64,000 nt of DNA, taken from Serpula lacrymans var. lacrymans S7.9 (taxonomy: Eukaryota; Basidiomycota; Agaricomycetes; Boletales; Serpulaceae). This document shows, piece by piece, positions 1-12,850 of the stretch (its first letter is position 1; every line of letters begins with the position of its first letter). A program made the position numbers and the translations under genes. The stretch lies in contig NW_006763304.1 in NCBI RefSeq assembly GCF_000218685.1, positions 157,349 to 221,348 on the forward strand, in the 5' to 3' direction. The notes beneath the pieces were generated by a model. That model had not been told where the DNA came from. It worked only from the letters and a program-made list of their open reading frames with translations, and did not search any database.

Positions 1-3000
1 GTCCTTCAAGCGCTCGATGAGGTCATAGTTATGATCCGGAAATGAGGTCTGTCTTCCTTGAGAAGAGTAGAAACTGCGACACAGTTAGAAAAGGCGGGGC
101 AGATAGTAGTTTTGAATATATGACCTGTCAGCAGAAGCATTCATAACGTCTGAAGCTATGGCGGTCTGGGATGAGGCAGGGCGTGTGCCCTCAAGGGCTT
201 TCCAGAGCTGTCAAACGATTCAGATAATGCAGCGATAGGTCAGTACACCCGTTACCGTACCCCGATATGAAGTTCTGGGTCAGCATATGCCTGTGAAGAA
301 GGTGGGTAAGATGGCGGGTATCAATAAGTTAGATGAAGTTAGATCTCTACTAACAGCTTTACTGAACCGATATGCCGTATTCGTATTCACAGAATTGCCA
401 GCGACAAAGTCGAAATCCAGATTTCTTGTCACGGCTATACTAGCCTTTGGAACAACTAGAGAGCCCACTGGTAAGTCTGTTAAACAGCCACATGATCCTA
501 ACCTTGCAAATGGGGCGTGAGTTTGGTGTACAGGGTAGGGGTTGTGATAGTTGACCGCACTGACCTGATTACAAGCATATCTCCGACGATACATTCCCTC
601 ACTTCCCGAATAAAGAAATCGACGTTGGGCCCTCCCATGCCAATGCATATAATTGACAATGGGACAGTTTTGTATCGCCCAGTAATAGTTAGAAAGCCAC
701 GCTCGGAGTATAATGAGAAAGGTTTCGGGACAGGATCTAATAACGATGCAATACCATTGGCGCGAGATATCGAGCCCACGGTAACCTAGAAGTAGTGAGT
801 GACCTTCCACATTAAGGAGAACAGAGTTACGACGTACAATGCGATTGGCGACTTCTCCAGCTCTTATACCAAGGTGATAGACACGACCATCTGCTGTTTT
901 GGGAAAATCTAGATAACAAAAGAGCGTGGTCTAGTAGCATCCATCTTCTGATACAGTATACGCAACATACTGGCATCTGTTAGTAAATCCTTCATCGTTA
1001 TAGAAGAAAAGCTTGCCAGTTTTACCGTTGGGCTCAGTATACGTATCGATACATCAAGTCATTCCGTGCACACCATGCTTACTAAGCGATCTGTTGACAG
1101 CCAAAATGCTGTTGTTCGCATCTTCGTTCGCCGTCACCAACACTGCGCTCGCAAACGTCCCAGGGAGCGCCGCAGTAACCTCCACACCAATCGCCGTTGC
1201 CTGTGATATGATGACCCGACCAAAGAATACTGTAAGTCGCATCAGCATCTCTTCGCAGCTCAACTACGCATGTTCTTTAGAAGGCTTTACGACCATCCGT
1301 GTTTGCTCTGTCTGGTTCGATACCTTCACATGTGCTATTCATAAGCCCGCATCGTTTCCGTCATCCCGAATTGTGTACTCGGTACGCTCTTTTGTGAGAA
1401 TGGCGTGTAACCTCGCAGGGTGATATATGCGCCTGCGAATATAAGGTTGACGTAGGTAATGGAAGACACTTCGCAAAATGCTACTATTATGAGTCACTGA
1501 TATGGTTTATCTGGCCTTACCCCATGTGCCTCGCAGCCTCAGTTTACACATGATGTCAGTCTTGACGTGCAGCGGTAATTGGTTTTACGGGCACTTCACT
1601 GTCCATTTCCCAGGGACTTTGATTTCTCAAACCCGGTGTAGTGAGTTGCATGTCCTTGATATTTTTACTCCGATCAAGACGGTCCTTGAATGCACAGAAC
1701 TCTTGCGGTCGCGCATCCAATCGTGTCTCTCATCTATCAATGGCACAAGACGATCCAGAACGTTGAGTCTTCACTCTCAACGGTACTTTCATTATCTAGT
1801 AGTGCTCGTTCGTTGCGGCATATGGCAAACCCAAAAAAAATTTAAAAAATCTAAAAAAAAGGAATTTATGCGATCACATAAGGTAAGTAGTTACTAGCAG
1901 TCTAATCAGGTGGTTTACTCCCGCATCATTCCGTTGCGCACTCATTTATAGCATATACGTGATCACTCGTTCCTCCTTCCATGCTGATAGGACACATCAT
2001 CCAGGCGCCCTGAAACTCCTCTCCAAGATTCGCATAAACCTCCTGCCGGGTACGCATTAATCCGGTCACGACCTTCTTAGCAAAGTATTCCCCGCTTTCC
2101 CATCCACATCCACGGCGGTATGACAAGCAAAATCATACGGTCCTATTTTAAGACAAGTGACAAATGACCAGTGGGCATCTATCGTGCGAGATTGCAACCT
2201 CGTTGCACTAGCACCCCCCACAGTGGAGGCTTCGTTGACGTGTGATAGCCGCCCCAGAGCACTTTGTCGACACTGTTCATTTGAGGACTAGCAACTTTAT
2301 AGTCCACTTGCCTGCATGTCAACGCAGCCAAAGCAGGATGAGGCGTGTGATCACCAGGTACCGTGAAATTTCACACAGAGATCTTGTAACTTTATTTCTG
2401 TGGCAAATAATCAATAGTTTCCCCACTGACGGATCTGTGAACCTTACCAGCATGATCAATCAAATTTCGTTTGCCCACTCTTGCGGACCGAGTTCTCCTA
2501 AAGAAGACGATCCACGTTGCTCAGTCGACAAATTCTTGCAACAGCAGCTTGAAGTTCCAATTCAGATAGCTGGCCTGCAGTCCAGCACGGCCATTTTCAC
2601 TACTGATGCGCGTCCCGGTATTCAATGCTTATCGATCGTAGGTGAGGCGAATCCTCATTCCTTCTTGCATTTTCAGAATTATATAAGCGCTTATTACTAT
2701 ATTCTTACCCTCGTGGTCTGTCATCCTAGTTATGGTACATTCCCCTCTCAGCGCTAACACAGGCGCATCCGATAACAAGTATTTCTTGGTAAGGCTCAGT
2801 GATTTCTATCTGATGGACTGGGGTCGATATTAGGCCTTGACTGCAACGAGACGATTTCCACGAGTTCGGACCGACCCAAAAGTGCATAAATTCTAGGCTT
2901 TTCAAGGGAGAAAACATTAATCTTTCTTTGGAAAATTTGTACCCGTTGTGGCTTCGGGCATGGATAGCATCTTAGGGCAAGGGTAACGGTTGTTCTTCCA

Positions 3001-5410
3001 CGCTGCCCAAGGGCCTCTATCGCTACGCGAAAAGTTCTTGCTGGTCCCTGCTTTCTGATAGTCTGGTGACCCGAGCTGCTTCTCACCTGCGATTACGTCT
3101 ACAACCGGAGCATGTTTTGCCAGTTCGCTGAAGATTTATCACAAGGATCTATCTACGCGTAGCAGCATGTCATCATGACCGGCAAAGGCGCTGCGGCGTC
3201 TTCGGTTGGAGTGTAGGAGTGAGTCCACGATCACGAGCTCGCGGACGTCAAATAATAATCGCTGATTGACAGGCGCGTGGGCTCGAGAGTCGTTCGCAGA
3301 TCCGGATTGTGACTAGTTTTTCAACCCATACCATCTAAGCACACTTGGACGGCGTGTGAGTGCGCGGTCTGCTGCGGTTTGTGCTACCTCTGGTAATAAT
3401 TCCATCTCCCATGGTGACTTCGTGGAGGCCGCCCATCCCTCGTTATCTACGATGCAGTAAGTAATGTTGTAAACTCACCAGAGGCAGAACAAAGGTGCAT
3501 CCTGTAAAGGAATATTCGATATTACAGCCACCGCCAAATTCTCATGTCAGGTTGTTGTGGAAGTCACGTTGTCCCTCTCACGTATGATCGGAGTCAGGGC
3601 TTCCAAGATATCAGAGGTACCGCATGAGAGGGTTTGAGTATTGGAAATTTGCCCTGTCTTCTATTACCTGTAAATCTCTGTCCCTATGGAACCCCGTGGT
3701 TTATCAAAGAGTAATATAGGTTCTCACTACCTTGTCGAATGTAACATACGGTGTGGACGGGAGCTGCGTATCAAGAGCTGTTGAAGACGTATTATGATAG
3801 ACTATGCTAACGGTAATGAAGTTTAATGAAGCCTTGAGGCCCACTCGAGGCCGTAGTGCAACTCGCAGCGCCTCCGCCAAGATCAAACCTGGCTATGATC
3901 GAGTTTTACGAAGACAGCGTCAACTGAGAATCATCGATTAACTTATCCCGTTTTGGTATCTGTCCAAGCTGTGGCTATGGGAAGCGGCAGCATTGACAAC
4001 ACATGATAACGCCTCCAAATAAACTTCAAGGGATGGGTGACTTGAGACGTTAATTGGGGTGCTCCCTGAGGTTGTGAATAATTTTTGCCTTTGCACCGCA
4101 GTGTGCGAGGTCAACATGGCTTAACTTAGGGTTCAGGCATCAAAAGAAGGGACGAGGCCAAAGAAGGATGAGCTCGGGACTAGCCGGGCCAAGAAGCTGG
4201 AAAAGTAATTTGGACCAAAATGAGGCAGGTCATGCCTTCATTTGCCCGGTGCTGCTTTCGAGCCTCCATCCTACGGTAGCATCTTATATCGACGGTACCG
4301 AATCGAGGCGGATCCACCGAGGTCAAATGATAATGTATTCGGCTGGTCAAGTAATACTGACTACATTGTCTAGACTCCTTCGTGATAGGCTAGGCTGGAA
4401 GGCCATCCCAATGACCCAATAAACGGCTCTTAGTCGCGCAGCGCAAATTTTTTCTGCTCAGACAAATCTCCGCCGCGCGGGAGCGGAACTGGCGCTAAAC
4501 TTATGTTGGCATCCAGACGATGGACCGTTAGAATTAATTTTGGTGGGTACTTGGAGCTCAAAGTAAGGTTGCTGGTGCTCGGTTACGACCTACGTTGCTG
4601 TTTGGATATCGCTGAGGACAAATACAGGGTTGCTTTTTCCCTTAGCTATATAGGAACGAGCGATCTGGATCTGGGACGTGCGAGTATGTATAGCCCGCCT
4701 CGTAACGGGTTCAGCCACATTGGAAGATGGCATTGTGAGTATAGCCTTCCTTGGATATCATGGGTATCATGCGACAGGTTTTGAGGGTTTTTGAGCGCCT
4801 GGAAAAAAAAGGCTGTTTTTCCGTAGGATCTAGCTAGAAAGAGGTAACCAACGTTCTGGACGCGTGAAAAAGGTAAGCTTTGGCCCTGGAATAATCGTAA
4901 ATTCTCGGCCAATAATTACTGGGAGACTCTTCGAGGACGGAGAATCCATTTGACTGGCGGATTGTGCCTGTGAATTGTTCGATTTCATAGGCGTGATCTA
5001 TCCTGCGTCAGATGGGCCAAAGCTCCGCGAACTAGGGACCTGGCAAGATTCACTCGAGCCGTGACGATCAAAATCTCATTCCAAATGTAGGCTCTGCTTC
5101 ATTTTTGCCATGCCTTGTATCCTGCGTTCAAGTACGTCAACCCCACTCTAGAACAAAAAATTGGCGGTAGCGAACAGTACAAACCGTCTGGTCAGCCTTC
5201 CGACTTGTACTCAAAGCAGTGCCATTCATAACACCGTCCCCAGTCAGCTTCCTAACCGCGTCTGAGACACACGCGCCGATCACATATCCACTCTTCAAAA
5301 GCTTCGTTGGCCCCGTTTACACGTTCTTCCTCAGGGTTACAGCATTCTCTGTCCAACCCTTTAACTTTTGTGTTCCACCTCTCCACCTCTTTTCCCTCTT
5401 CTCATCGTGT
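1..5410. other. gene-poor stretch, no supported gene
   Basis: No reading frame here forms a recognisable domain, and none can be joined by GT-AG introns into a convincing protein. The longest open frames (about 170-176 codons near 280-810 minus and 2242-2757 plus) have no motif I know, and the first is overlapped by open frames on the other strand, as chance frames often are. There is an A-rich tract near 1836-1861. I see no transposon ends, no tRNA-like fold and no tandem repeat. The last 70 bases before the HMG gene are pyrimidine-rich and probably promoter. Confidence 0.5.
5340..5410 (+). promoter_or_regulatory. CT-rich core promoter of the HMG-box gene
   Basis: The stretch just upstream of the chosen start codon is strongly pyrimidine-rich on the plus strand (runs such as CCACCTCTCCACCTC). 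CT-rich tracts close to the transcription start are common in fungal promoters. No clear TATA box is seen. The assignment rests on composition and position only. Confidence 0.35.
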
Positions 5411-7090
5411 ATGATCGTTCCTATGAATCCTTACAATCACCCAGAGTACCCAGCGCATGCTTTACTGGCGGAACATCCCGGTTCTTTCAATTCCAGCTTG
5501 AGGGATGGGAGGCACGACGAGCAAGGGTCACAGTCTGAATCAGAGGATGGTGCTGGGTATGCGTATCCCGACTCGCATAGAATTGAGCTAGAGATGGAAG
5601 GTAAGATTTACAAAAAGGATCCCTTTCCTATCTGACTCGTGTGTTATCAGAGGATCCGAATGCCTCATTGACCATTCAAACTCTGAACACTGATGGCACA
5701 CCCAAGCGGCCCATGAACGCATTTATGATTTTTGCTAGGAGGAGGAGGCCTCAAGTTTCTGCAGAAAACCAATCAATGCGCACAGGCGAAATTAGTAAAA
5801 TACTGAGCCGCGAGTGGGTTGCAATGGACATGGTAAGGTGCTACCTTAGCTCTTTGAGCATGATTCTTACTTTTTCTTCGTCAGTCTGAAAAGCAATTCT
5901 ACCTGGACCAAGCAAAACTGCTGAAGGAGAATTTCAATAACAAATATCCTGACTATGTCTATAGGCGGCGGCCCAACAATACTCGAAAAAAGCGACGAAC
6001 AGACCCTGGTACCAGCAAACCTCTGGAACACCCTGTTGCTGTCGACCAATTGGCTGATGAATTACCGCAGGCCGATTATGGCGATACTTCACCCATCGAC
6101 TCAGAAGATCAGGTCATGGAGGGCGTTCCACAGAACCTTCGGTACCCCAGCCTGGAATCTGATATACATCATGGTACCGAATACGATATTCAGAGGGGCG
6201 TAGCATCTTCACACTCACGGTCGTCAAGCTATCACCCCCCTGACAATTCTTACCGTCAAATGGGAGCAAGCGGCACCAGGCTGTCATATATTTCTCCCCC
6301 TCATGGTCGTGCTACTCCTGATATGGCTGTTGTGCCGCCTGCTGCATCTGCTCGTCTGTTAGATAGTGTCAATCATGCATCACAATTTCCCTCGTACTTG
6401 CACAATGTCCAGAGCCATCACCACCCATCATTGTATTCCTCAGAGACGAACAGCGCTCATGGTTTTTGGGACGCTAGTGCCACCACGAGGGGTGATCAGG
6501 GTCGCCCGCCTTCTTGGGTTAGTGGCAGTCACGATAGGTCTGCCGTACCAATGGACGATAAAAGTCACTTATATCCCAGTGTATCCCCTCACCCTTGGAA
6601 TGGCAATGTCTCTCCTGCGCCTGTAGGCACGTCTAGTGTTTCAGGACCGCATACCCCCAACTACGCATTTCCCACCCTCAATTCCCCCTTTTATCCCAAC
6701 CAAGGCCATCTACAGGGAAATTACAACCCGTCATCTTCGTCCCCTTCAAACTCTGCCCAGCCCTACACGACTTCCTCTCAAATGCAAAGCAACTCGTTGG
6801 GGACCAGGCAAAGCTCGGGCCACGGGTACGAAAATCGTAGCTTCTCCCCGCTCCCGCCTATCAACCCCTCCTACTCTCAAAGTAACAGTCACGACATGCA
6901 GTCTTATCACCACCAGCAGATTCGCAACCCAACAGCACCATCACAAATGTCTCTTCCCACTGTTCAGACGATATCTCAGGCTACCTATCGACAATCACAC
7001 CCTTTGCATCCTTCCCCCCCAGCTGGCTCGGGGGCTGATCTCTCTTCCCATATCGGATACTGGAGCGGGGACAAAATGGACAACCAATAG
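5411..7090 (+). CDS. HMG-box (MATA-type) transcription factor
   Basis: Predicted nuclear DNA-binding regulator of 525 residues, spliced as 5411-5600, 5651-5832, 5885-7090 (introns of 50 and 52 bp). An HMG box spans about residues 81-150. It opens with PKRPMNAFMIFARRRRPQVS and includes ISKILSREW, and a basic stretch RRRPNNTRKKRR follows. This is the MATA_HMG type found in fungal mating-type and sexual-development regulators. The remaining 350 or so residues are rich in Ser, Pro, Gln, His and Tyr, without a fold I recognise, and probably act as an activation or interaction region. A second in-frame Met (5423) is four codons downstream. The box resembles Agaricomycete developmental HMG proteins such as Coprinopsis Pcc1, but orthology cannot be settled here. 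No pheromone, receptor or homeodomain gene is nearby, so this is not evidently a mating-type locus. Confidence 0.88.
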
Positions 7091-9799
7091 CTTGAAACGA
7101 CCGGTTGACCTTCTCGTCATAGACCCTTTTCCATCGTTAGGATATACGTATTTTACTTGTGCATACATTTCTATCACATCAATCGCTCCGTTGTCTTTAG
7201 CTACCGTCTTTCTCGCTGTTCATTGCAATTGCTCTCGTATTTCCAACTGTGTTACCCACCATCATGTATAATTAAGACAATCTCGTTGCCTACGACATGG
7301 GTCCTACTTCATAATACTCATAGAATAACTCGGGTTAGACCCGCAGGATGAAAACAAACGCTCAGATGTAGTACGGTGCTTGAGCCAACTGCGTGGATCA
7401 TCGATCATCAGCGTTGATGCGAAATGGAACGGCGTCGAGAGTCGCAAGGCCCACTCTGAATACATAATAATGTCGGTTCGCGGGAGGTAATCTAATTAGC
7501 TCTAACGGCGAACCTTCAGCGTATTCTCCTCCACCGCGATGAGTAAGCTTATTAAATAGGATTTTTTTTTGCGGTGGCTACGAGCACTTTCTCCGGATTG
7601 GACCCATTGCGTATCAATTATATTGTCAAGAAAGAATTGTGGGCGGCGGGTATGGATAGGTATGCATTCTTGACGCATATAAGATCAGCTATGTATCTAG
7701 CATGGGTCGTATAATACATGTGCCAAGTGCGCTTGAAGATGTACCGCTCGAGTTTCAACGCACTTCAGACTGACAATGTAGGGACCAAAGACTGTTCAAG
7801 GACATCGGCGGGCGTGGGGGATACAGCCTGAACGTTACATAGCCTTTGAAAGGCAGGCCAGACATTCTCTCGACCTTGATCGTCCTGACGAAGGGAAATT
7901 TTGGGAAGCAGGTATATGAAGTTTATTGCGGTCTGGACACGTAGCAGACAGATTCGAAGACGGTAGGTAGACTCTGGGTAGCAATATAAGGCGTCGCAGA
8001 TGCGACGAGCATTATATGGTTTGTGGCATGTAATTGCGAGGACAGGAGAAAGATATCTGCTTAGAGATTCCACTGTTAAACGTTGACTGAATATACAGAC
8101 ACGTTGTAACTTGAGAGACGGTCAGTCGTTGGAGGTAAGGTCTGGTTTAAAAAACTGATGAAGACAAATATGGGCGAGCGCTGGACGTGCACGATGACTA
8201 TCATAGAGCTGCTTCACAGTAGCATGCTACTGCGCGCGGGGAGAGTTTTCATCGGAGAACAGAATGGGACCAGCTCCTGGGTCCTGAGTTTGAACTATCA
8301 TACCGTGAGACTCACTGGTGCATTTCTTCGTTTTCAAGCGGCTGTCTATTGCGTATCAAATGACGCCGATAAGTGATTGTGGGCTATCACGAGACGATGA
8401 AGTAAGTACGGCGTTATGAAAAGGACTCACATCGGTTCCCAGTGTCAGAACGCACGTCTGCCACATGCCTAGCGGCGGTTTTCGTGACCCTTTGAGAGTT
8501 CCACGAGATAACCTATAAAGTATGCTCAAACCCATTAGGAAAGCAAGGATTCAGGAGAATAGTGTCGTACTTACTTGGGGTAGCTCCAGTAATTAGACCC
8601 ATTGTGGTGTGCATGCCAATGGATTTCTGTTTTAATCGGCGTGTGAGTGGGATATTCTGAAAGAAGGTGTCAACGTTCGTTAGAGGACAAAATTTCATAC
8701 CTAGATGCAGCGCTCTTACGTCGAAGTAACCTTGATTCCTTTTCTTTGCAGCAACCCGACTAGATTAGTTATATGGACGTTTTTTCCATGAGATTTTTTT
8801 CGCGCTGAGAAGGCTGCTTGTGGGCTTGGTTCCGAGTCGATCCACTTGGGTTTCATTCGTTCCTTTTGCTGATATAAACATCCAAAACAGGAAATAACAC
8901 CTTTTTGTAGGTCCAAGTACGATGGTTTCAGCTCAAAAGCGTCAAGGCTCAATGGATTCGATACCTTACAGGCAATAGCACTTGTACATTCATAAGATTA
9001 GCGCATCAGATCGCACAGCAAGTACGATAGCTGGAACCGAACCTTTTACTTGGAGGAGCCTACCGTGACGTAACGTAACACAACCACCGATCATTTGATG
9101 CGCGTACTACGCTCTTACTGTCTTTACACGCACACGGGTTGAAGTGAGCAGCCAGATCTTTAGTGGAGATAGCAGAGATGAGACATGTGTCATACTTGAG
9201 AGAGAAAGAGTCGTGTGATTGGGAAACTTCAACGTTGCCACTATCAGTCGTGGTGCGCCACAGCTGGTAGACTTATTTATCCAGGGTGAGACTCTTGAGA
9301 ACTTCTAAAGTCAGCAAAGTGCTAGCCAACTCTGAGTAAACTAGTAGTTGGTGGACTATTCTTGCATAGTTTTACTCCCTTCTCAAGTGAGCGCTGTGGG
9401 AATACTATCGAAGGTGGATGTCAGCAACTTCGCCGCCACGGCTAACTTCATGCAAGGGATCATGATAAGTGGCGACGATGTCTATATTTACGGCTCGCAC
9501 TGAGAAATAACTGGCTGATAACAGATGAAACAACTTGACATTCTAGTGGCCGGCGTAATAGTATGAAGGTGTCGTATAATATGAGAATATTCCTCCCCAA
9601 GACCGATTGGTCGAGATGTAAATTAACCACTCGATGTACTAAGCCCGGATCAATAATGCAGGGATTTTATGGCCTAGTGACTTCAGCAAAAAAGGATGAG
9701 ATGATATCAACAAACGACCAGAATAAGGCATACCGCTCTGTCTTGCTAGCTCTGCAACATCTGCGTCCCCTTCCCCTTCAGCGGTAGATGTTCGCCTGC
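7091..9799. other. intergenic region, nothing recognised
   Basis: This is 2.7 kb without a frame that looks coding on either strand and without repeat or transposon termini. The first 250 bases after the HMG stop codon are probably 3' untranslated sequence. The open frames present (up to about 100 codons) have no known motif and no consistent intron joins. Confidence 0.5.
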
Positions 9800-10123
9800 T
9801 CATGCAGGGATAAAAAGCTCGCCAAATGTCCTCGCCACAAAAACACCACCAGCAAATACGCTCACTCCAGTAATGATGCTGATATTACCAGGTAGCTTTT
9901 CTGGTGCCCATATTTGTTCTCGCATGAAACGAGAAAACGACGACTCGTTTGGATCATGAATTGCACGGCGTGTGGTAGGTGCAGACAAGAATGCAGGAGA
10001 TGCGTTGGGTGGTGCTGCACGGCGAGCCATTGTATGAATTTGAGAAGGTTGCGGTAATGCAGTGATGAACTGACGTGAGGCAGAGCGAAAATTGAGTGCA
10101 CTTCGGGAGAACCCGGGAAACAT
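9800..10123 (-). CDS. small single-pass mitochondrial membrane protein, possibly Tom6-like
   Basis: Intronless frame of 107 codons. The first 35 residues are rich in Arg, Ser, Ala and Phe without acidic residues, as in a mitochondrial targeting segment (MFPGFSRSALNFRSASRQF). The C-terminal 30 residues hold one hydrophobic segment ending ARTFGELFIPA. A short cytosolic or matrix stretch, one C-terminal membrane helix and a terminal L(I/V)P motif resemble fungal Tom6, the small subunit of the outer-membrane import pore, but the match is loose. An alternative start at residue 32 (MARRAAPP, 10030) would give a 76-residue protein closer to the usual Tom6 length. Other small inner-membrane subunits of the respiratory chain or ATP synthase are possible. 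The gene is divergent from the FAS1 gene across about 560 bp. Confidence 0.55.
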   Translation of the reverse strand: MFPGFSRSALNFRSASRQFITALPQPSQIHTMARRAAPPNASPAFLSAPTTRRAIHDPNESSFSRFMREQIWAPEKLPGNISIITGVSVFAGGVFVARTFGELFIPA

Positions 10124-10680
10124 TCGCGGTGTCCGAATATATCACCTCATGATTTGATTCCTTTCATCGATCTCTGAAAAGTGAAGACAAAGCTTAGAGG
10201 GACACCTTTGAGACAATTCTACTTGATGCTTCACTGCTTCAGCTACTAGGGACACACTCAAAGCAATGACAATTCTTCTTCACTGGCAATTTTTGTTCTT
10301 AGACTATAAACCCCTTGTCCTTGTCGATTTTCTGATGCAAGACGGGGCCAAATCACGATCGTCGTCATCACCTGCTCGCACCAAGGGGCTACTCAAGAAT
10401 GCAACGGATCGGTATTATACCAGAAGAGGGATCCGAAGTCCTCAAATTGAATATGCTGCGGATAACCTAGAACACTCTTTTACTTTGAATGGGTACAGAG
10501 TCTGTGAGTCTTGAGACTCAGCTGACTATGATAGGGGCAAGGACATAAGTGCTAGCTCAACTGCGCATTGCGTCACTTAAAGTCAGAGGTACGTATATCC
10601 CCAGCACCAATGCTAATTTCTTGACATATAAGAGTGGATTCCATTTGTTTTTCTGGCCTGCATATTCTATCAAAGAAAAA
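10124..10680. other. shared upstream region of divergent genes
   Basis: This 557-bp spacer separates the start of the minus-strand membrane-protein gene and the plus-strand FAS1 gene, so it must hold both promoters. Short open frames inside it have no motif. No clear TATA box could be assigned. Confidence 0.4.
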
Positions 10681-12078
10681 ATGTTGTTTCTGCTCTCTTT
10701 TATCATTCTAGCTTCCGTGCCAGCTGTCATTGGGCAAAACCTGACGTATCTTACGGGCCTTCTGCAAACTCTCAATGCATCTGGACTCACTCAATTGGCT
10801 TCCGTTGCGCCGTCTTTGAATAATACTCCCTCTGGACAGCGGATTTTGTCAACTCTCCCACAGGGTAATTGGACGTTGTTCGCGCCTAATAATGCTGCCT
10901 GTACGTTATAATCGTTACTATACGAAAACAAATTCTTACTATCGAGCGCTTTTTCTAGTCGGAGCTTTATCGTCAACGGATACCGGGAATACCACATTCC
11001 TGACAGACACAATATCTTATCATATTGTCTCTGGAAACTTTACTAATGAGACTGCCTCTTACCCCAATGTTACCATTGGTCGGACCTTACTCAACGATTC
11101 TTCACTTGTCATGTTGGAAGGGAACAAGTCACAAGTCCTTTCTTGGACGAAGTTAGGCAATGGCACGACTGCGGTTCTGAATCAAAAGTGAGCCTTTTAT
11201 GCACCCCCTATCCTGTCATTTCCCCTTTAAAAAATATTTCTTCAGTATGAACGTGTCGGTGACCAACACGACTCAATATGAAAACCTCGAGATTCTTGTC
11301 ATTGAGGCAGTTCTCATCCCACCCCCAAATATCACGTCTATACTCACAAACGGAGCGTACAATTTGACCAGCCTATCTCCCATCCTATCACAAGCGACTC
11401 TACCCGGCAATACAACTACTCTATTACAAGCTCTTAGTAGTGCCAGGGGTATCACAGTCTTCGCGCCCAACAATGCTGCTCTTTCAGCAGCTCAGAGTAC
11501 ATTAACTAATCTGACATCCAACATTACTGCCCTGAGCGCGCTTTTATCTAACCATGTATGTTAAGGTTATCTTTGGTGCTGCGTTCGTGCACTAACAATG
11601 TGTTTACCTACAGGTGATTAACGGTACATCGGTCTACTCTCCGCTGATCTCGTCATCTACGAACTACACGTCAGCTGGGGGCGAGCCGCTCATGTTCACA
11701 ACTAACTCATCTGGCACTTACGTCTCCTCTGGTGGTTCTTCAACCGCCCGGATCGTCAGATCAGATATATTGGCTGAGAATGGTGTAGTTCACGTACTTG
11801 ACGGCGTCCTGGCAGACGTGCAGAGTAACCCCTCGGCGGCAAGTTCTGCGTAAGTCCACACGACTCATTCTTGCTGTTTTCATTTCTGAAGTGCAGGATT
11901 CAGGTATGCATCAGCCACGTCTATTGCTGCGGTTTCCACTACCCAGACAGGGCCCTTAGGTCCTACTGGTGGAAGTGCATCGGGGAGCAGGTCTGGTGGA
12001 GCTATTGAGTTGGAGCCCAGTTTCCAGGTTGGCGGAGGTATTGCCATTCTTTTTAGTCTATTGGGACAGCTGGCATGA
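10681..12078 (+). CDS. secreted FAS1 (fasciclin) protein with GPI-type tail
   Basis: Predicted cell-surface adhesion protein of 389 residues, spliced as 10681-10900, 10959-11187, 11246-11555, 11614-11849, 11904-12078 (introns 58, 58, 58 and 54 bp). A signal peptide occupies about residues 1-18 (MLFLLSFIILASVPAVIG). Two FAS1 repeats follow. Each has the H1 motif with FAPNNAA (WTLFAPNNAA near residue 70 and ITVFAPNNAA near 220), and the H2-like YHIVSG and VLDGVL motifs close the units. Many N-x-S/T sites suggest heavy glycosylation. The C-terminus is Ser/Gly/Thr-rich and ends in a short hydrophobic stretch without charges, as in GPI-anchored proteins. The last intron was placed at the second of two adjacent acceptors (11903) because only that one keeps the Gly/Ser-rich tail in frame. 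Confidence 0.87.
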
Positions 12079-12850
12079 GAAAGAAAAGGAGACGAACCAA
12101 GAAATTAAATATGAGGGACTTGGGGGATATTTTTCCATTTGACTCGGTGTATTATACTGTCTATCTTGGATGTCTGCTTATATGGACCATGGGTGCTCAG
12201 GATTTGTTGTATGATAGTATGTTCATTATATCGATATTTTGGTATTTCTTGTGTCTCAATGTGGTATGGTGTGTTGCAGTTGCTTTTTTAAGAGACTGGC
12301 GTCTCTACTTCAGTCACTGATAGCAAATCAGCGCTTAACACGCTAAACATGGGCATAGACCGTGCCGAGCTCGATTTGCCGTATCACTGCTGACTTCCTT
12401 CTACATAGAAACATGGAATTGTTTTTCAAGGAACATTCTATAGCGAGCTTCATCTGAGCCGCCACGTCTTGATATAGAATGGCTATGCGTCTGTAACCGA
12501 AGCATATGATCCCTTTCAGATCTTTTGATAGAACACAATATACAGGATTGTCGCACTCCACCGCTCTACACGCTCATATTTTGCCAGCTCAGCCTTGAAT
12601 ACCAGAGTCAGCGTTGAATATCGCCCACCAATCCGTCCTCGCGCTATCGCACCTCACGAAGCCTGTCGCCGAGTTCGGCTTTAGTTCTCCCGCTACTGTA
12701 GCCGCTGACCTCCTTTCTGGCGCTCGGTCGAATAACAGCGATACCACTTCCAAGTTCAAACCTCTTCAGCCTGCACGAGCAAACACGACTCATACATAAA
12801 GATTCTCTGGAATTGGATTCACTTTCGAGTCATATTACAACTCCTCAATC
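12079..12850. other. spacer between FAS1 and kinase genes
   Basis: This 772-bp spacer probably contains the FAS1 3' end and the kinase promoter. A GC-rich open stretch at about 12617-12799 reads as a plausible 60-residue coding segment ending in TAA, but it has no ATG, only a possible splice acceptor at 12612-12613. It may be a last exon, a leader reading frame or chance; I do not call it a gene. Confidence 0.4.

Noticed and set aside
280..810. Open frame of 176 codons on the minus strand near the window start
   Set aside because: No motif, and it is overlapped by open frames on the plus strand in the same stretch. Composition does not look coding.
2242..2757. Open frame of 171 codons on the plus strand
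   Set aside because: No recognisable domain, no intron-linked continuation and no supporting context. It is treated as chance.
5411..7090. HMG gene as part of a mating-type locus
   Set aside because: No homeodomain, pheromone or pheromone-receptor gene is in the window. HMG-box genes are numerous in Agaricomycetes.
12075..12320. Basic and hydrophobic open frame after the FAS1 gene
   Set aside because: It overlaps the FAS1 stop region and lies in the likely 3' untranslated sequence. No homology is recognised.
12617..12799. GC-rich 60-codon stretch upstream of the kinase gene
   Set aside because: It looks coding by composition but has no ATG and no upstream exon that can be joined with confidence.
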